In this document: piece after piece, positions 46,570 through 56,355 of the stretch | How positions within the stretch are numbered: position 1 is the stretch's first letter | Layout: every line of letters starts with the position of its first letter | The notes under the pieces: model-generated | Databases searched by the model: none | What the model was told of the DNA's origin: nothing | What the model saw: only the letters and a program-made list of their open reading frames with translations | Translations under genes and position numbers: made by a program | From: Acidobacteriota bacterium | GTDB lineage: Bacteria; Acidobacteriota; Vicinamibacteria; Vicinamibacterales; CAVVIG01 | Assembly: GCA_003222395.1 (NCBI GenBank) | Contig: QHWB01000035.1 | Location: 1 to 64,000, forward strand | Direction of reading: 5' to 3' | Length of the DNA stretch: 64,000 bases

Positions 46570-46946
46570 TGTCGTTGACCTTTTTCGCTGTAATGAAAGC
46601 TGCGGCCGATGACGGCGCCATTACCGAGTTGAAGTTTGATGTAGATATCTAGTCGCTGAGCTCCACCGCTTGCCAAGATGACGTAGCCGGTTTTGCCGCG
46701 CGGATTGTCCAATTCGATTTCCTGTATTTCGTTGCCGCTCTCGAGGAGTTCGGCGATGAATTCCCATGCCCCGACCTCGGTGAAGACCTGCTGATCCGGA
46801 TCGCGGGGATCGACCACAGCTCGAGGCCGCCAGTCGCACGGCCAACCGAGCACCCGGGCTCGGGATCTCCTGCATAGAACGGCGAGGTCACGTCGAATGC
46901 TGTCGAGGCGCGCGGTAGCCTGCTGGGGTTCCTCCGGCTCCGCCAT
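46566..46946 (-). CDS. Putative toxin partner of the MqsA-like regulator
   Basis: 126 residues. Helical N-terminus (ARLDSIRRDLAVLCRRSRAR), then WEFIAELLESGNEIQEIELD, GKTGYVILASGGAQRLDIYI, and KLQLGNGAVIGRSFHYSE. The final K-L-Q-L-G..VIGRSFHYS strand resembles MqsR/RelE-fold toxins, but catalytic residues cannot be assigned. Position upstream of, and overlapping, the MqsA-like gene is the toxin slot of an MqsRA-type pair. First gene of the operon. Confidence 0.55.
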   Translation of the reverse strand: MAEPEEPQQATARLDSIRRDLAVLCRRSRARVLGWPCDWRPRAVVDPRDPDQQVFTEVGAWEFIAELLESGNEIQEIELDNPRGKTGYVILASGGAQRLDIYIKLQLGNGAVIGRSFHYSEKGQRQ

Positions 46947-46983
46947 CTACGCCTCATCAATACAGGAGAGCGATGTCATTTGC

Positions 46984-47045
46984 GTATCATATGATACAAA
47001 TAGACCTAGAGTCAATGAAGTTCTGAATCAGATGATACAAAAAAC
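46984..47045. promoter_or_regulatory. Operator palindrome and half-site before the HerA/NurA operon
   Basis: gtatcatatgatac (46984-46997) is a perfect 14-bp palindrome; the arm gatgatacaaa recurs at 47031-47041 as a second half-site 44 bp away. AT-rich against a GC-rich background and 38 bp upstream of the first operon gene (start 46946). Expected binding site of the zinc-ribbon/XRE regulator. Confidence 0.6.
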
Positions 47046-47060
47046 GCAGACGAACGGTAA

Positions 47061-47276
47061 GTCCTTAGTGTCCAGTTGCTTATTGACGGAATCGATTCTG
47101 CGTCAGGAAGGCAATTCGGCGGGCCGCGAAGTCAAGATGCTGTCGGACGACAGCTCAAGGGCGTCAGGACGTCTTTCGGCCCGGCGCTTCGCTCTCGACA
47201 GGTCAAGATATGCGGCCAGGTCTTCGCCGGCATTATGGAGCGCATCAACGAACGTGGCCGTGGCGGTGCCGCTTGA
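47061..47276 (+). CDS. Possible small protein ending in a terminator
   Basis: The frame opens after a stop at 47058; the usable start is TTG 47076 (66 residues). DAVGRQLKGVRTSFGPALRS, QVKICGQVFAGIMERINERG looks like a short DNA-binding or regulatory helix pair. It is divergent from the HerA/NurA operon and its stop codon lies in the stem of an intrinsic terminator, which supports a transcribed unit. Family unknown. Confidence 0.35.
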   Translation, partial: VLSVQLLIDGIDSASGRQFGGPRSQDAVGRQLKGVRTSFGPALRSRQVKICGQVFAGIMERINERGRGGAA

Positions 47277-47295
47277 GGATGTGCGGCTTTTTTTT
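47268..47295 (+). terminator. Rho-independent terminator
   Basis: Stem gccgc (47268-47272) / gcggc (47283-47287), loop ttgaggatgt, followed directly by eight T. Confidence 0.7.
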
Positions 47296-47296
47296 C

Positions 47297-48206
47297 GTCG
47301 GCCCGCGCTCTGATCGTCGACGTGATGCTCTCGTCGCCGTCATGGCTTCGAGCGGTACCTCGCGGCGATTCTACTCTTAACGGTCCGCCGCGCTACGACT
47401 ACGATCTCTGTAAGGCCGCGCGACTTGAGCTGGCAATTCGATCGGTTCTTCGCACGGAGCGTAGCAGAATGATTCTGGCGGCGCTCCGGTAAGGCTACCC
47501 AACGGGAGCGGAGGCCCGCGGGTCAAGGCCGCGAAGCGCCGAGCGCAGCGAGGGAAGCCTTGACGCGCGACGACGCTCCCGTAAAATCGCGGTTCGGAGC
47601 GGTGCGCGCTGGCAGCTTCCCATTCCGGAGCGTTTCGCTTGACAGCCACTGGCCGAGAAGCGTAGCTTCAATCATCTCTCCCGTGGCGATTCTCGCCACC
47701 CCTCCACGTGGCCTCAGGCCGCGCGGAGCCGCTTCCTCCCGCTGCCCTTAGGGCAACGCGCAGCAAGCTCCCATTAAGCAATCGGTTGTCGGGTCGCGTA
47801 GACCGTCGTTAGTCGCCGGCTGCTGAAGGCGCCGGCGAGCGGAAACGATTAGGGCTCATCGAGACTGCTAGCGCGCAGCGCTCGTGGTCAGAGAGCCTGA
47901 CACTGATGCCGGGTTCTGTCGAAGGCGCCTGAAGCGAGCCTCCTTACGAGACTCGCCAACGCGGCCGAGCGGAACGTCGGACGCATTCGTGATCATCACG
48001 GGTGCGTTCGGCGTTCCCGTTTTCGATTTTGCGCCGGGCCGTGAACGCGACGACCGCATCGCGTTTCATGCACGGTCCGCCACAACGCCAACGGCGCAAG
48101 CGCCGCTGCGCACTCGCCGCTCCGTTCTCAGAACGGTCCTCGGCCTTAGGCCATCGCGGCACATCGTCGAGTCAATTCGTGGACCGTCTGTTGAAGCGGA
48201 GTTATC
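47297..48206. other. Noncoding stretch of the island
   Basis: About 900 bp with no convincing gene. Contains the inverted palindromic repeat copy (47503-47581), clusters of short hairpins (ctccctccgcttcccgct-like runs near 47700-47770) and, toward 48200, the region where an attP/promoter for the recombinase would be expected. Confidence 0.4.
47503..47581. repeat. Palindromic repeat, copy 2 (inverted)
   Basis: Outer arms cgggagcg (47503-47510) / cgctcccg (47574-47581); inner arms gtcaaggc (47522-47529) / gccttgac (47557-47564). Its reverse complement is nearly identical in the core to copy 1 at 37933-38011. Confidence 0.65.
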
Positions 48207-48409
48207 ATGCGAGGGCGACGATCGCGCGACTGGCCACCGGGCCGCGATCCTCATCTCGACGAACATCGCGGCAAGACGATAGCGGATGACAAGTGCGGCG
48301 AAGCGCTCCGCGCGCTCGCGCGACTGCTGGCGCGTCAAGCGGCACGCGAAGTCTTCGAACGCGAGTCGACGGGCGCTCGGGTAGACCACTCCACTCCTGA
48401 GGGCGTGCA

Positions 48410-48413
<4 letters not shown>
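48207..48413 (+). CDS. Small protein coupled to the serine recombinase
   Basis: 68 residues from ATG 48207 with an ATGA overlap into the recombinase start. Basic N-terminus, then a helix ALRALARLLARQAAREVFER and a short acidic tail. A position upstream of and coupled to a large serine recombinase is typical of a recombination directionality factor or regulator, but sequence evidence for this is lacking. Confidence 0.55.
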
Positions 48414-50029
<1,616 letters not shown>

Positions 50030-50255
50030 TCACTGTTCGAACACCCGATTTTAGCACAGGTGCGCGCATTCTGATTCGCGCGGGATGAGCCGGCAACGCA
50101 CAACTGCAGTCGTCAACTCGCGATCGTCCCACCCACAATTCCCGTAGCATCCTCGATCTCGCGTGGATGCGGATCTCGCGTGGATGCGTCCAGCCGAGCA
50201 ATTCCAGCACGGGCTCGCCAATTCTGTGCCAGAGCGGCTAGGATGATGGCAGCTC

Positions 50256-51112
50256 ATGCGCATGCTCAGCTTCTTCATCGCGATACTGGCCGCCGCGCCG
50301 GCGCCGGCAATCCCCACGCACGGTGAAGGTGGCCGATAACGTCTCTACGCTTACGAGGACTATCACGCGGACGGCGAGCATTTCACGACGACCAACATGT
50401 TCGTCGTCATGGATGGCGGCGTCCTCGTCGCGGACGGACAAGGAAGTCCGGTGGCGACCAAAGGACTGATCGATGCGATTGCGAAGGTCACGGTCCGGCC
50501 AATCAAGTACGTCGTCGTCTACTCCGATCACGGCGATCACACGGGAGGCAATGTCTCGTTTCCACCCGGCATCACGTACGTCATTCATCCAGCGTCGAGG
50601 GCAACCCCCGAGCGGCAACCGAACGGCTGGAAGCCGCTTTCGAACGCGCAGGTCGTTGCCGACAAGTTGCCGTTGAAACTTGGCGGTGAAGATGTCGAGA
50701 TCGTCTTTCTGGGACGCGCACACACCGGCGGCGATCTGAGCGCCTTTCTCCCGCGACAGAGATCCCGTTTCTGCGCGAGACGTTTCTCAGCCGCGTCTTC
50801 TCCGCGATGCGATCGGCGTATCCACGCGAATGGCTGAAAGCGCTTGACCGCGCGGAAGCCATGAACGCGGATATCTATCTTCCAGGTCACACCGAATCGG
50901 GACCTGTGTTGCGCCAGGAGCTCGCGGCTTATCACAAGGCGCTGCGGGCAGTCGTCGCGGAGGCTGCGAGGCTTTACAACTCGGGCGTGCCGGTCGACGA
51001 GGCAATCAGGCGGGCCGACTTCGGCGAGTACGCGTCATGGACGCTCGCGAAATCGCAGGGGCCGATCGCCGTGAGAAAGGTGTACGAAGAGGTGAGCGGC
51101 GCGTTGAAATGA
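50256..51112 (+). pseudogene. MBL-fold metallo-hydrolase, frameshifted
   Basis: Signal peptide-like start (MRMLSFFIAILAAAPAPAIP), then YAYEDYHADGEHFTTTNMFV in another frame, MDGGVLVADGQGS, YVVVYSDHGDHTGGN, FLGRAHTGGDLSAFLP, and after a second shift near 50760 SAYPREWLKALDRAEAMNAD, IYLPGHTESGPVLRQELAAY. The usual H-x-H-x-D-H reads S-D-H-G-D-H, so the first metal ligand is replaced. The segment between LPRQR and AMRSAYP is only recoverable by shifting frames. Ends overlapping the next start. Confidence 0.65.
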
Positions 51113-52071
51113 CCTTTCCGACCTTTGCCGACATCGAAAGCGCGGCGCGGCAGATTGCGGGCGCCGCGCACCACACGCCCGTCGCCACGTCCCGGACCAT
51201 CAACCGCCGCATCGGCGCCGAGCTGTTTTTCAAATGCGAGAACCTGCAACGCGGCGGCGCCTTCAAGTTCCGGGGCGCCTACAACGCGCTGTCGCGGCTG
51301 ACCGGCGACGAGCGGAAGCGGGGTGTGGTGACGTTCTCATCGGGCAACCACGCACAGGCGATCGCGTTGGCCGGACAGGTGTTGAACGTTCCGCGCGTCA
51401 TCGTGATGCCATCGGACGCGCCGGAGGTGAAGCGACTCGCCACCGAAGGGTACGGCGGCGAGCTCGTGCTGTACGACCGCGATCGCGAGGACCGCGAGGA
51501 GATCGGCCGCCGGCTCGCGCGCGAGCGCGCCCTGACGCTCATTCCTCCCTACGATCACGCGCACATCATCGCAGGCCAGGGCACGGCGACGCGCGAGCTG
51601 ATCGAAGACATCGGCCCGCTCGACTATCTGTTCGTCCCGTGCGGCGGCGGCGGACTGCTGTCGGGATCGGCGATCGCGGCGCGTGCGCTCGCGCCGGACT
51701 GCAAGGTGATCGGCGTCGAGCCCGCGGCCGGCGACGACGCGACTCGATCGTTTCGCTCGAAGCGGCTGCAGACGGTCCACAACCCCAAAACGGTCGCCGA
51801 CGGCGCCCGGACGCCGTCGCTCGGTCAGCTCACGTTTCCAATCGTCCTCGAATGCGTCGCCGACATGGCGACAGTCGACGATCCGACGCTGCTGCGCACG
51901 ATGTTCTACCTCTGGGAACGCCTGAAGCTGATCGTTGAGCCGACCGGCGCGCTGGGCGCGGCGGCAGCGCTCGAAGGCGCGATGCCGATTCGCGGCACGC
52001 GCGTCGGCGTCATCCTCAGCGGCGGCAACGTCGACCTCACGCAGATGCCCAAATGGATCGAGCACCGATGA
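51109..52071 (+). CDS. Threonine/serine dehydratase, catabolic-type (PLP)
   Basis: 320 residues from ATG 51109 (overlapping the upstream stop). Fold type II PLP enzyme: FKCENLQRGGAFKFRGAYNA carries the Schiff-base lysine, TFSSGNHAQAIALAG the phosphate-binding turn, LFVPCGGGGLLSGSA the glycine loop, EPTGALGAAAALEG near the active site and SGGNVDL at the end. No C-terminal ACT regulatory domain, so it belongs to the short catabolic, L-threo-3-hydroxyaspartate-dehydratase or serine-racemase group. Product: a 2-oxo acid plus ammonia, substrate not fixed. Confidence 0.85.
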   Translation: MTFPTFADIESAARQIAGAAHHTPVATSRTINRRIGAELFFKCENLQRGGAFKFRGAYNALSRLTGDERKRGVVTFSSGNHAQAIALAGQVLNVPRVIVMPSDAPEVKRLATEGYGGELVLYDRDREDREEIGRRLARERALTLIPPYDHAHIIAGQGTATRELIEDIGPLDYLFVPCGGGGLLSGSAIAARALAPDCKVIGVEPAAGDDATRSFRSKRLQTVHNPKTVADGARTPSLGQLTFPIVLECVADMATVDDPTLLRTMFYLWERLKLIVEPTGALGAAAALEGAMPIRGTRVGVILSGGNVDLTQMPKWIEHR

Positions 52072-52496
52072 AACGTCTGCTCGCGGCGCTCGCCATCGCC
52101 GCCGCGGCGTTCGTGCCGTCGGCGACGTACGTGGCGTCCGGCTCCAGACGGATGACAGTCGCCAACGCACAGCTTCAAGACAAGGCGGCGCACCCGCGCA
52201 ATTGTGCGCCGGTCATGTTCCTGCAGGTCAACGACGTGTACTCGACGGTGCCGATCGACGGCCTGGGCGGCCTCGCGCGGGTCGCGACGCTGAAGCAGCG
52301 CTGCTCGCGCGCGCCGGACGGATGCCGTTCGTCGTCCTCGCAGGCGATTTTCTGTCGCCGTCAGTGGCCTCAAGCGTGTTCAAGGGTGCTCATCGCACCC
52401 GAGTCGGGAGACCTGCTGGTGACTGCGTTCGAGAAGTTCGTGAAGCAGAAGCAGGAGATCACCCAGCCGACCGACGGCCGCATCACGATCCCGTGA
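52068..52496 (+). pseudogene. 5'-nucleotidase (UshA-like), internally deleted
   Basis: ATG 52068, TGATG-style overlap with the dehydratase stop. Signal peptide MKRLLAALAIAAAAFVPSAT, then APVMFLQVNDVYSTVPIDGL, GLARVATLKQ in frame, then in another frame RMPFVVLAGDFLSPSVASSV (the N-terminal metallophosphoesterase start, with D-x-N and GD motifs). The sequence then jumps to the extreme C-terminus (PESGDLLVTAFEKFVKQKQE, ITQPTDGRITIP). About 400 residues are missing, including most metal ligands and the whole nucleotide-binding domain. Dead. Confidence 0.6.
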
Positions 52497-53193
52497 AACC
52501 GCTCGTGGCATCCACGAACCACTCGCGCAGATGCCGGGCGCGCTCCGGCGGTTCGCGCGTGAGATCGCGTTCGACGCGCCGCAGATCGTCGATCGTGTCG
52601 ACGTCGTATCCGCCGCGCACGAGGCTGACGCCGACGCCGAGGCGATCGGCGCGCGTGAGCGTATCAATCAGCACCGAGTCGCCGCCCCACGCGATGCGAT
52701 CGAACAGCCCTTCGTGGATCTCGTTCATCCCGATCAGATAGTACCCGCCGTCATCCGCCCCACCGACGACGACGCCGCCGTTCCGGCGCAGCGCGTCGGT
52801 TGCTTCGAAGAGATGCTCGGCGGCGAGCAACGGGATGTCGGACCCGACGAGAATCGCCGGCGCGTGTCGGCGGACCTCGATCAAGTCACGCAGTGCAGCG
52901 AGCATCCGCGCGCCGAGATCGCCGCCGCGCTGCGCGACGAGCGTCACCGCGCAGGGCGCGAGCGCCGCGATCTCGTGGCCGCCGTCATGGGGCGTGTAAA
53001 ACACGAACGGATCGACGCTGCCGAACCGGCACACGACATCGAGGGTGTCGGCCAGCAGTGCGGCGCGCAGCGAGGTCAAACGCGGTTCAGCGATATGGGG
53101 GACGAGACGCGACTTGCCGCCCGACGAGGGCGCGCGGGCGAAGATCGCGACGGCGGCGCGTCGATGACGCTCGGCTGAAGCATCGCGCTCCAA
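52483..53193 (-). CDS. DUF2064 glycosyltransferase-like protein (TIGR04282 type)
   Basis: 236 residues. FARAPSSGGKSRLVPHIAEP opens a nucleotide-sugar transferase-like fold; AILVGSDIPLLAAEHLFEAT and GGVVVGGADDGGYYLIGM are the conserved acidic and D-D-G-G-Y motifs of the DUF2064/TIGR04282 family. Members pair with TIGR04283 GT2 proteins, as here (54924-55643), in arsenosugar-type or related small-molecule glycosylation clusters. Stop overlaps the nucleotidase remnant by 14 bp convergently. Confidence 0.85.
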   Translation of the reverse strand: MERDASAERHRRAAVAIFARAPSSGGKSRLVPHIAEPRLTSLRAALLADTLDVVCRFGSVDPFVFYTPHDGGHEIAALAPCAVTLVAQRGGDLGARMLAALRDLIEVRRHAPAILVGSDIPLLAAEHLFEATDALRRNGGVVVGGADDGGYYLIGMNEIHEGLFDRIAWGGDSVLIDTLTRADRLGVGVSLVRGGYDVDTIDDLRRVERDLTREPPERARHLREWFVDATSGFTGS

Positions 53194-53194
53194 A

Positions 53195-53872
53195 CTACAG
53201 TCTCACGCTCGATTTCGCCGCGCGCGGCGCCGCAGCGGGCGACACGCTGCGCAGCCTCGACCAGTACACGCGCGACGCCAGCAGCACGGCGACGATGAAT
53301 CCGTACGTCAGCGGGCGGCGCACGTCAGCCTTCACCAGCCACCAGTAGTGGAGCACGCCGAGGACGCCGGTCGCGTAGACCAGTCGGTGCAGCCTGCTCC
53401 ATCGTCGCCCGCCGAGCCGCCGGATCCACCCGGCAGTCGACGTCACCGCCAGCGGCAGCATCGTGCACCACGTGGCGAACCCGACTGTGATGAACGGCCG
53501 CTTGTAGATGTCCTCGCTGACCGATTTTGCGAGGTTCACGACCGTGGTCCACGCGACGATGCCGTGCGGGAAATCGAGACCGGCAAAGCGATCGACGATG
53601 ACGTAGGTGAGGAAGTGGAGCGTGCCGTAGAAGAACGCGAAGAGTCCCGTCATGCGGCGGAAACGAATCAGCGCGTTCCAGCCGGTGAGCCGCCGGAGCG
53701 GCGTGATCGAGAGCGTGACGCAGACGAACCGAAGCGTCCAGACACCGGTCTCGTTGGTGATGTCGCTGAGCGGGTTCGCGCTGAGGTTGCCGGTGAGACC
53801 GGCCCGAATCAGCCAGGCCACAGGGCCGAGCGCGGCGACAAATATCAGAATTTTAAGAATGCGAATCGGCAT
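53195..53872 (-). CDS. msrQ: MsrQ-like haem-binding membrane subunit
   Basis: 225 residues with six hydrophobic segments (ILIFVAALGPVAWLIRAG, FVCVTLSITPLRRLTG, RMTGLFAFFYGTLHFLTYVI, ITVGFATWCTMLPLAVTS, LHRLVYATGVLGVLHYWWLV, GFIVAVLLASRVYW). Conserved histidines FYGTLHFLTY and LHRLVY/GVLHYWW are the b-haem ligands of MsrQ (YedZ). It passes electrons from quinol to MsrP. It follows msrP but with a long inverted repeat in between, and its stop is 1 bp from the next start, so translation with the DUF2064 gene is coupled. Confidence 0.9.
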   Translation of the reverse strand: MPIRILKILIFVAALGPVAWLIRAGLTGNLSANPLSDITNETGVWTLRFVCVTLSITPLRRLTGWNALIRFRRMTGLFAFFYGTLHFLTYVIVDRFAGLDFPHGIVAWTTVVNLAKSVSEDIYKRPFITVGFATWCTMLPLAVTSTAGWIRRLGGRRWSRLHRLVYATGVLGVLHYWWLVKADVRRPLTYGFIVAVLLASRVYWSRLRSVSPAAAPRAAKSSVRL

Positions 53873-53873
53873 T

Positions 53874-53938
53874 GCGGATTTCGGAATGCGGATTGATTGA
53901 AGATTGAATCGTCAATCAATCCGCAATCCGAAATCCGC
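53874..53938. repeat. 27-bp inverted repeat between msrP and msrQ
   Basis: Arms at 53874-53900 and 53912-53938 are complementary with one mismatch, separated by 11 nt. Built on the unit (attgcggattt / aatccgcaat), a further copy of which lies at 53979-53993. On the minus strand the hairpin abuts the msrQ ATG (53872) and would bury its ribosome site. The adjacent cctgagcgcgtcgaaggg is of a dispersed-repeat type. Confidence 0.65.
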
Positions 53939-53995
53939 CCCTCGACAACCTCGGGGCGCCCTGAGCGCGTCGAAGGGCGCAATCAATCCGCAATG

Positions 53996-54961
53996 TTAGT
54001 AGTTCTTTCGCAGATCCATGCCGGCGTAGAGGGAAGCCACTTGATCGCCGTAGCCGTTGAACAGCAGCGTCTTGCGCCGGAAGAACTCGCCAATGCGCCG
54101 CTCGGTCGCCTGGCTCCAGCGCGGATGATCGACCGACGGGTTCACGTTGGCGTAGAAGCCGTACTCGTTGGACGCCTGTTCCTGCCACGTGTTGAGCGGC
54201 TGCTTCTCGACGAACTTCACCTTCACAATCGACTTGATGTGCTTGAAGCCGTACTTCCACGGCACCGCGAGGCGCAGCGGCGCGCCGTCCTGGTTCGGCA
54301 GCACCTCGTCGTAGAGGCCCGCGACGAGGATCGTCAGCGGGTGCATTGCCTCGTCCATCCGCAGCCCTTCCTTGTACGGCCAGTTCAGGACCGGCACGCG
54401 GACGCCAATCATCTGGCGCTGGTCGTACGCCGTGGTGAACTCGATGTACTTCGCCTTCGACGTCGGCTCGCACCGCTTGATCAAGTTCGAGAGCGGGAAC
54501 CCGGCCCACGGAATGACCATCGACCACGCCTCGACGCAGCGGTGGCGGTATACGCGCTCCTCGAGCGTTTCGCCCTTGAGGACGTCCTCGAGGTCCATCA
54601 CGCCCTTCTTCGCGCACTCGCCTTCGATCGACACCTTCCACGGCTGCGTCTTGAAGTCGCGCGCGTACTGCTCCGGCCCGTCCTTGTCGGTGCCGAATTC
54701 GTAGTAGTTGTTGTAGCTCGTGATGTCTTCCCACGAGTTGATCTTCTCGTTAGAGACGCTTAACGGGCTCTTCTTGATGTTGGCGAGCTTGCGTCCGTGC
54801 GCCGCGCCCTTGGCCTCGACGAGCGCCTCGGCGCCGATCGCGCCGGCGGCCGCGGCCACACCCGTGACGCCGGCCGCGCGGATGAACTCGCGACGATTCA
54901 GATACAGCTTCTTGTCGGTGATCTCAGAGCTGCGGATGTCGGCCGGGCGTTTGATGAGCAT
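53996..54961 (-). CDS. msrP: MsrP-type molybdopterin methionine-sulfoxide reductase
   Basis: 321 residues. Twin-arginine signal [14 protein letters not shown] (21-34), then the SUOX-like Moco domain: the cysteine ligand in [59 protein letters not shown]. Reduces oxidised methionines in periplasmic proteins with electrons from MsrQ. Tat-exported. Its start overlaps the end of the GT2 gene by 38 bp; a TATA-like stretch at 54965-54975 could hold a promoter. Confidence 0.92.
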   Translation of the reverse strand: MLIKRPADIRSSEITDKKLYLNRREFIRAAGVTGVAAAAGAIGAEALVEAKGAAHGRKLANIKKSPLSVSNEKINSWEDITSYNNYYEFGTDKDGPEQYARDFKTQPWKVSIEGECAKKGVMDLEDVLKGETLEERVYRHRCVEAWSMVIPWAGFPLSNLIKRCEPTSKAKYIEFTTAYDQRQMIGVRVPVLNWPYKEGLRMDEAMHPLTILVAGLYDEVLPNQDGAPLRLAVPWKYGFKHIKSIVKVKFVEKQPLNTWQEQASNEYGFYANVNPSVDHPRWSQATERRIGEFFRRKTLLFNGYGDQVASLYAGMDLRKNY

Positions 54962-55643
54962 GGTCGTTATTATAAAGATGATGGAGCCGCTCAGGCGACG
55001 TTCCCGCGAAATAGCGCGCCAATAGCATCAGGTTCCGCGCAGTGCGCCGAATCCAGCCGTCCTGTTCCCATTTTCTCGCCGATGTCAGTGCCGGCAGCCG
55101 CGACCTGAACAGGGTCCCGTGCGATCGCAGCCGGCGCACCAGGTCGACGTCTTCCATGAGCGGGATGTCCGCGTAGCCGCCGAGCGCCTGGAACAGGCGC
55201 CGCCGTATGAACAACGCCTGATCCCCGTACGGCAGCGCGAGGAGCCGCACGCGGGCGCGCACACCGGCTTCGATCGCCCGCGCCACGAGCAGAGGCGACT
55301 CGAGCTTGAACCTGAAGCAACCGAATGCGGCGCATGGATCGCGATCGGCCGCTTCGACCGCGTCGCGCCACCGCGGCGCCAGCAGCGTGTCGGCGTGAAG
55401 AAAAACGATCCAGTCGCCGCGCGCGACGTCCGCGCCTGCATTCATTTGATGCCCCCGGCCTCGCCGGGTTTCAAGCCACAGAATATCGGGCCGCCGCGCC
55501 CGCAGCAACGCCAGCGGCCCGCGGTCGTCCGGCGTCGACGCCACGATCAGCTCGCATCCGTTGAAATCGGTCGAGTCGATCGTTCGGGCCAGCGCGGCTT
55601 CGTCGCGGAAGACCGGGATGACGACGCTTATGGGAACCATCAA
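54924..55643 (-). CDS. Family 2 glycosyltransferase (TIGR04283 type)
   Basis: 239 residues. [20 protein letters not shown] (GT2 start), [29 protein letters not shown] (the D-x-D-like site), [20 protein letters not shown]. This is the TIGR04283 class, partner of the TIGR04282 gene at 52483-53193. Cytoplasmic or membrane-associated. Start ATG 55643 or one codon later (MVPIS). Confidence 0.85.
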   Translation of the reverse strand: MMVPISVVIPVFRDEAALARTIDSTDFNGCELIVASTPDDRGPLALLRARRPDILWLETRRGRGHQMNAGADVARGDWIVFLHADTLLAPRWRDAVEAADRDPCAAFGCFRFKLESPLLVARAIEAGVRARVRLLALPYGDQALFIRRRLFQALGGYADIPLMEDVDLVRRLRSHGTLFRSRLPALTSARKWEQDGWIRRTARNLMLLARYFAGTSPERLHHLYNNDHAHQTPGRHPQL

Positions 55644-55777
55644 ACCGTAAAACGTAGAGAGCGCCGAGATCGCCGCGAATCATTTTACGGATCGTCAACG
55701 AACCATCGCTGAGACCGTACGAAAGACTACGCTACGAACTCTGCGGTCGCTGCGTTCTATGGTGGTCGGTGAGCCCG

Positions 55778-55834
55778 AAAAACCTCCGCCGACCTGGGAG
55801 TGCAGACATACGCTGCACACAGTGTCGACGGAGG
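55778..55834 (-). terminator. Intrinsic terminator of the VPDSA-CTERM gene
   Basis: Minus strand: stem cctccgtcgac / gtcggcggagg (55834-55824 and 55793-55783) enclosing a second hairpin, followed by five T (55782-55778). Lies 9 bp after the stop of the gene at 55843. Confidence 0.6.
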
Positions 55835-55842
55835 CTCAGGCT

Positions 55843-56133
55843 TCAGATGGCCTTGCGCATCATCGCGGCAAGACCGAGGAGGGCGCTGCCGACCAGCAGG
55901 AGCTTCGCCGAGTCGGGGACGGAGGGATATCGTGAATCCGCGATTGCGTCAGAGCCTGAAGCGGCACGAATCAACACCGGCGACGCCACGACGGAGGCGG
56001 ATGGTGCGGCGACGACGCCTGTGCGCGCGTACTTGGCGACCGGTTGCGGTTCTATCGACAGGGCGTATCCAACCGGCACGACCAGTGCGGCGACAATCGC
56101 CGCGAGAACGAGAATTCGATACCGTTTCCGCAT
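55843..56133 (-). CDS. Small exported protein with VPDSA/PEP-CTERM-type sorting tail
   Basis: 96 residues from ATG 56133. An N-terminal signal/anchor (MRKRYRILVLAAIVAALVVP), a Ser/Ala/Val-rich middle, and the C-terminus VPDSAKLLLVGSALLGLAAM then MRKAI: short motif, hydrophobic helix and basic end, the tripartite layout recognised by exosortases. VPDSA differs from the classical VPEP, being nearer to the VPDSG form. No exosortase gene lies within the window. Two membrane segments in 96 residues leave only ~45 residues outside. Confidence 0.6.
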   Translation of the reverse strand: MRKRYRILVLAAIVAALVVPVGYALSIEPQPVAKYARTGVVAAPSASVVASPVLIRAASGSDAIADSRYPSVPDSAKLLLVGSALLGLAAMMRKAI

Positions 56134-56355
56134 TCTTGCCCGCATCTTTCAGCCACGTCCGTGACGGTCAGCCATTTCGTATCGCATGTGCGGAGTTCAA
56201 GGGACGTACCGCAAGCGCAGAGATCGCTGACCTCGCACAAACCATTGGGTTCGTATGATTTCCCGGCGATGACTGGCTTCCGCGGCAGTCTATTGAGTGG
56301 CCTTTTGCGGAACCCATTTTCTCAAGTTGGCCTGTGTTACGCTCGACGCGGAACG

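Noticed and set aside
47884-48282. Plus-strand frame of 132 codons before the recombinase
   Set aside because: Low-complexity Arg/Ser composition and no ribosome site; competing frames on both strands are equally open.
55778-55834. Structured RNA considered as a riboswitch (c-di-GMP type)
   Set aside because: It lies downstream of a stop, has a simple stem followed by a T-run and lacks conserved riboswitch core bases; a terminator explains it.
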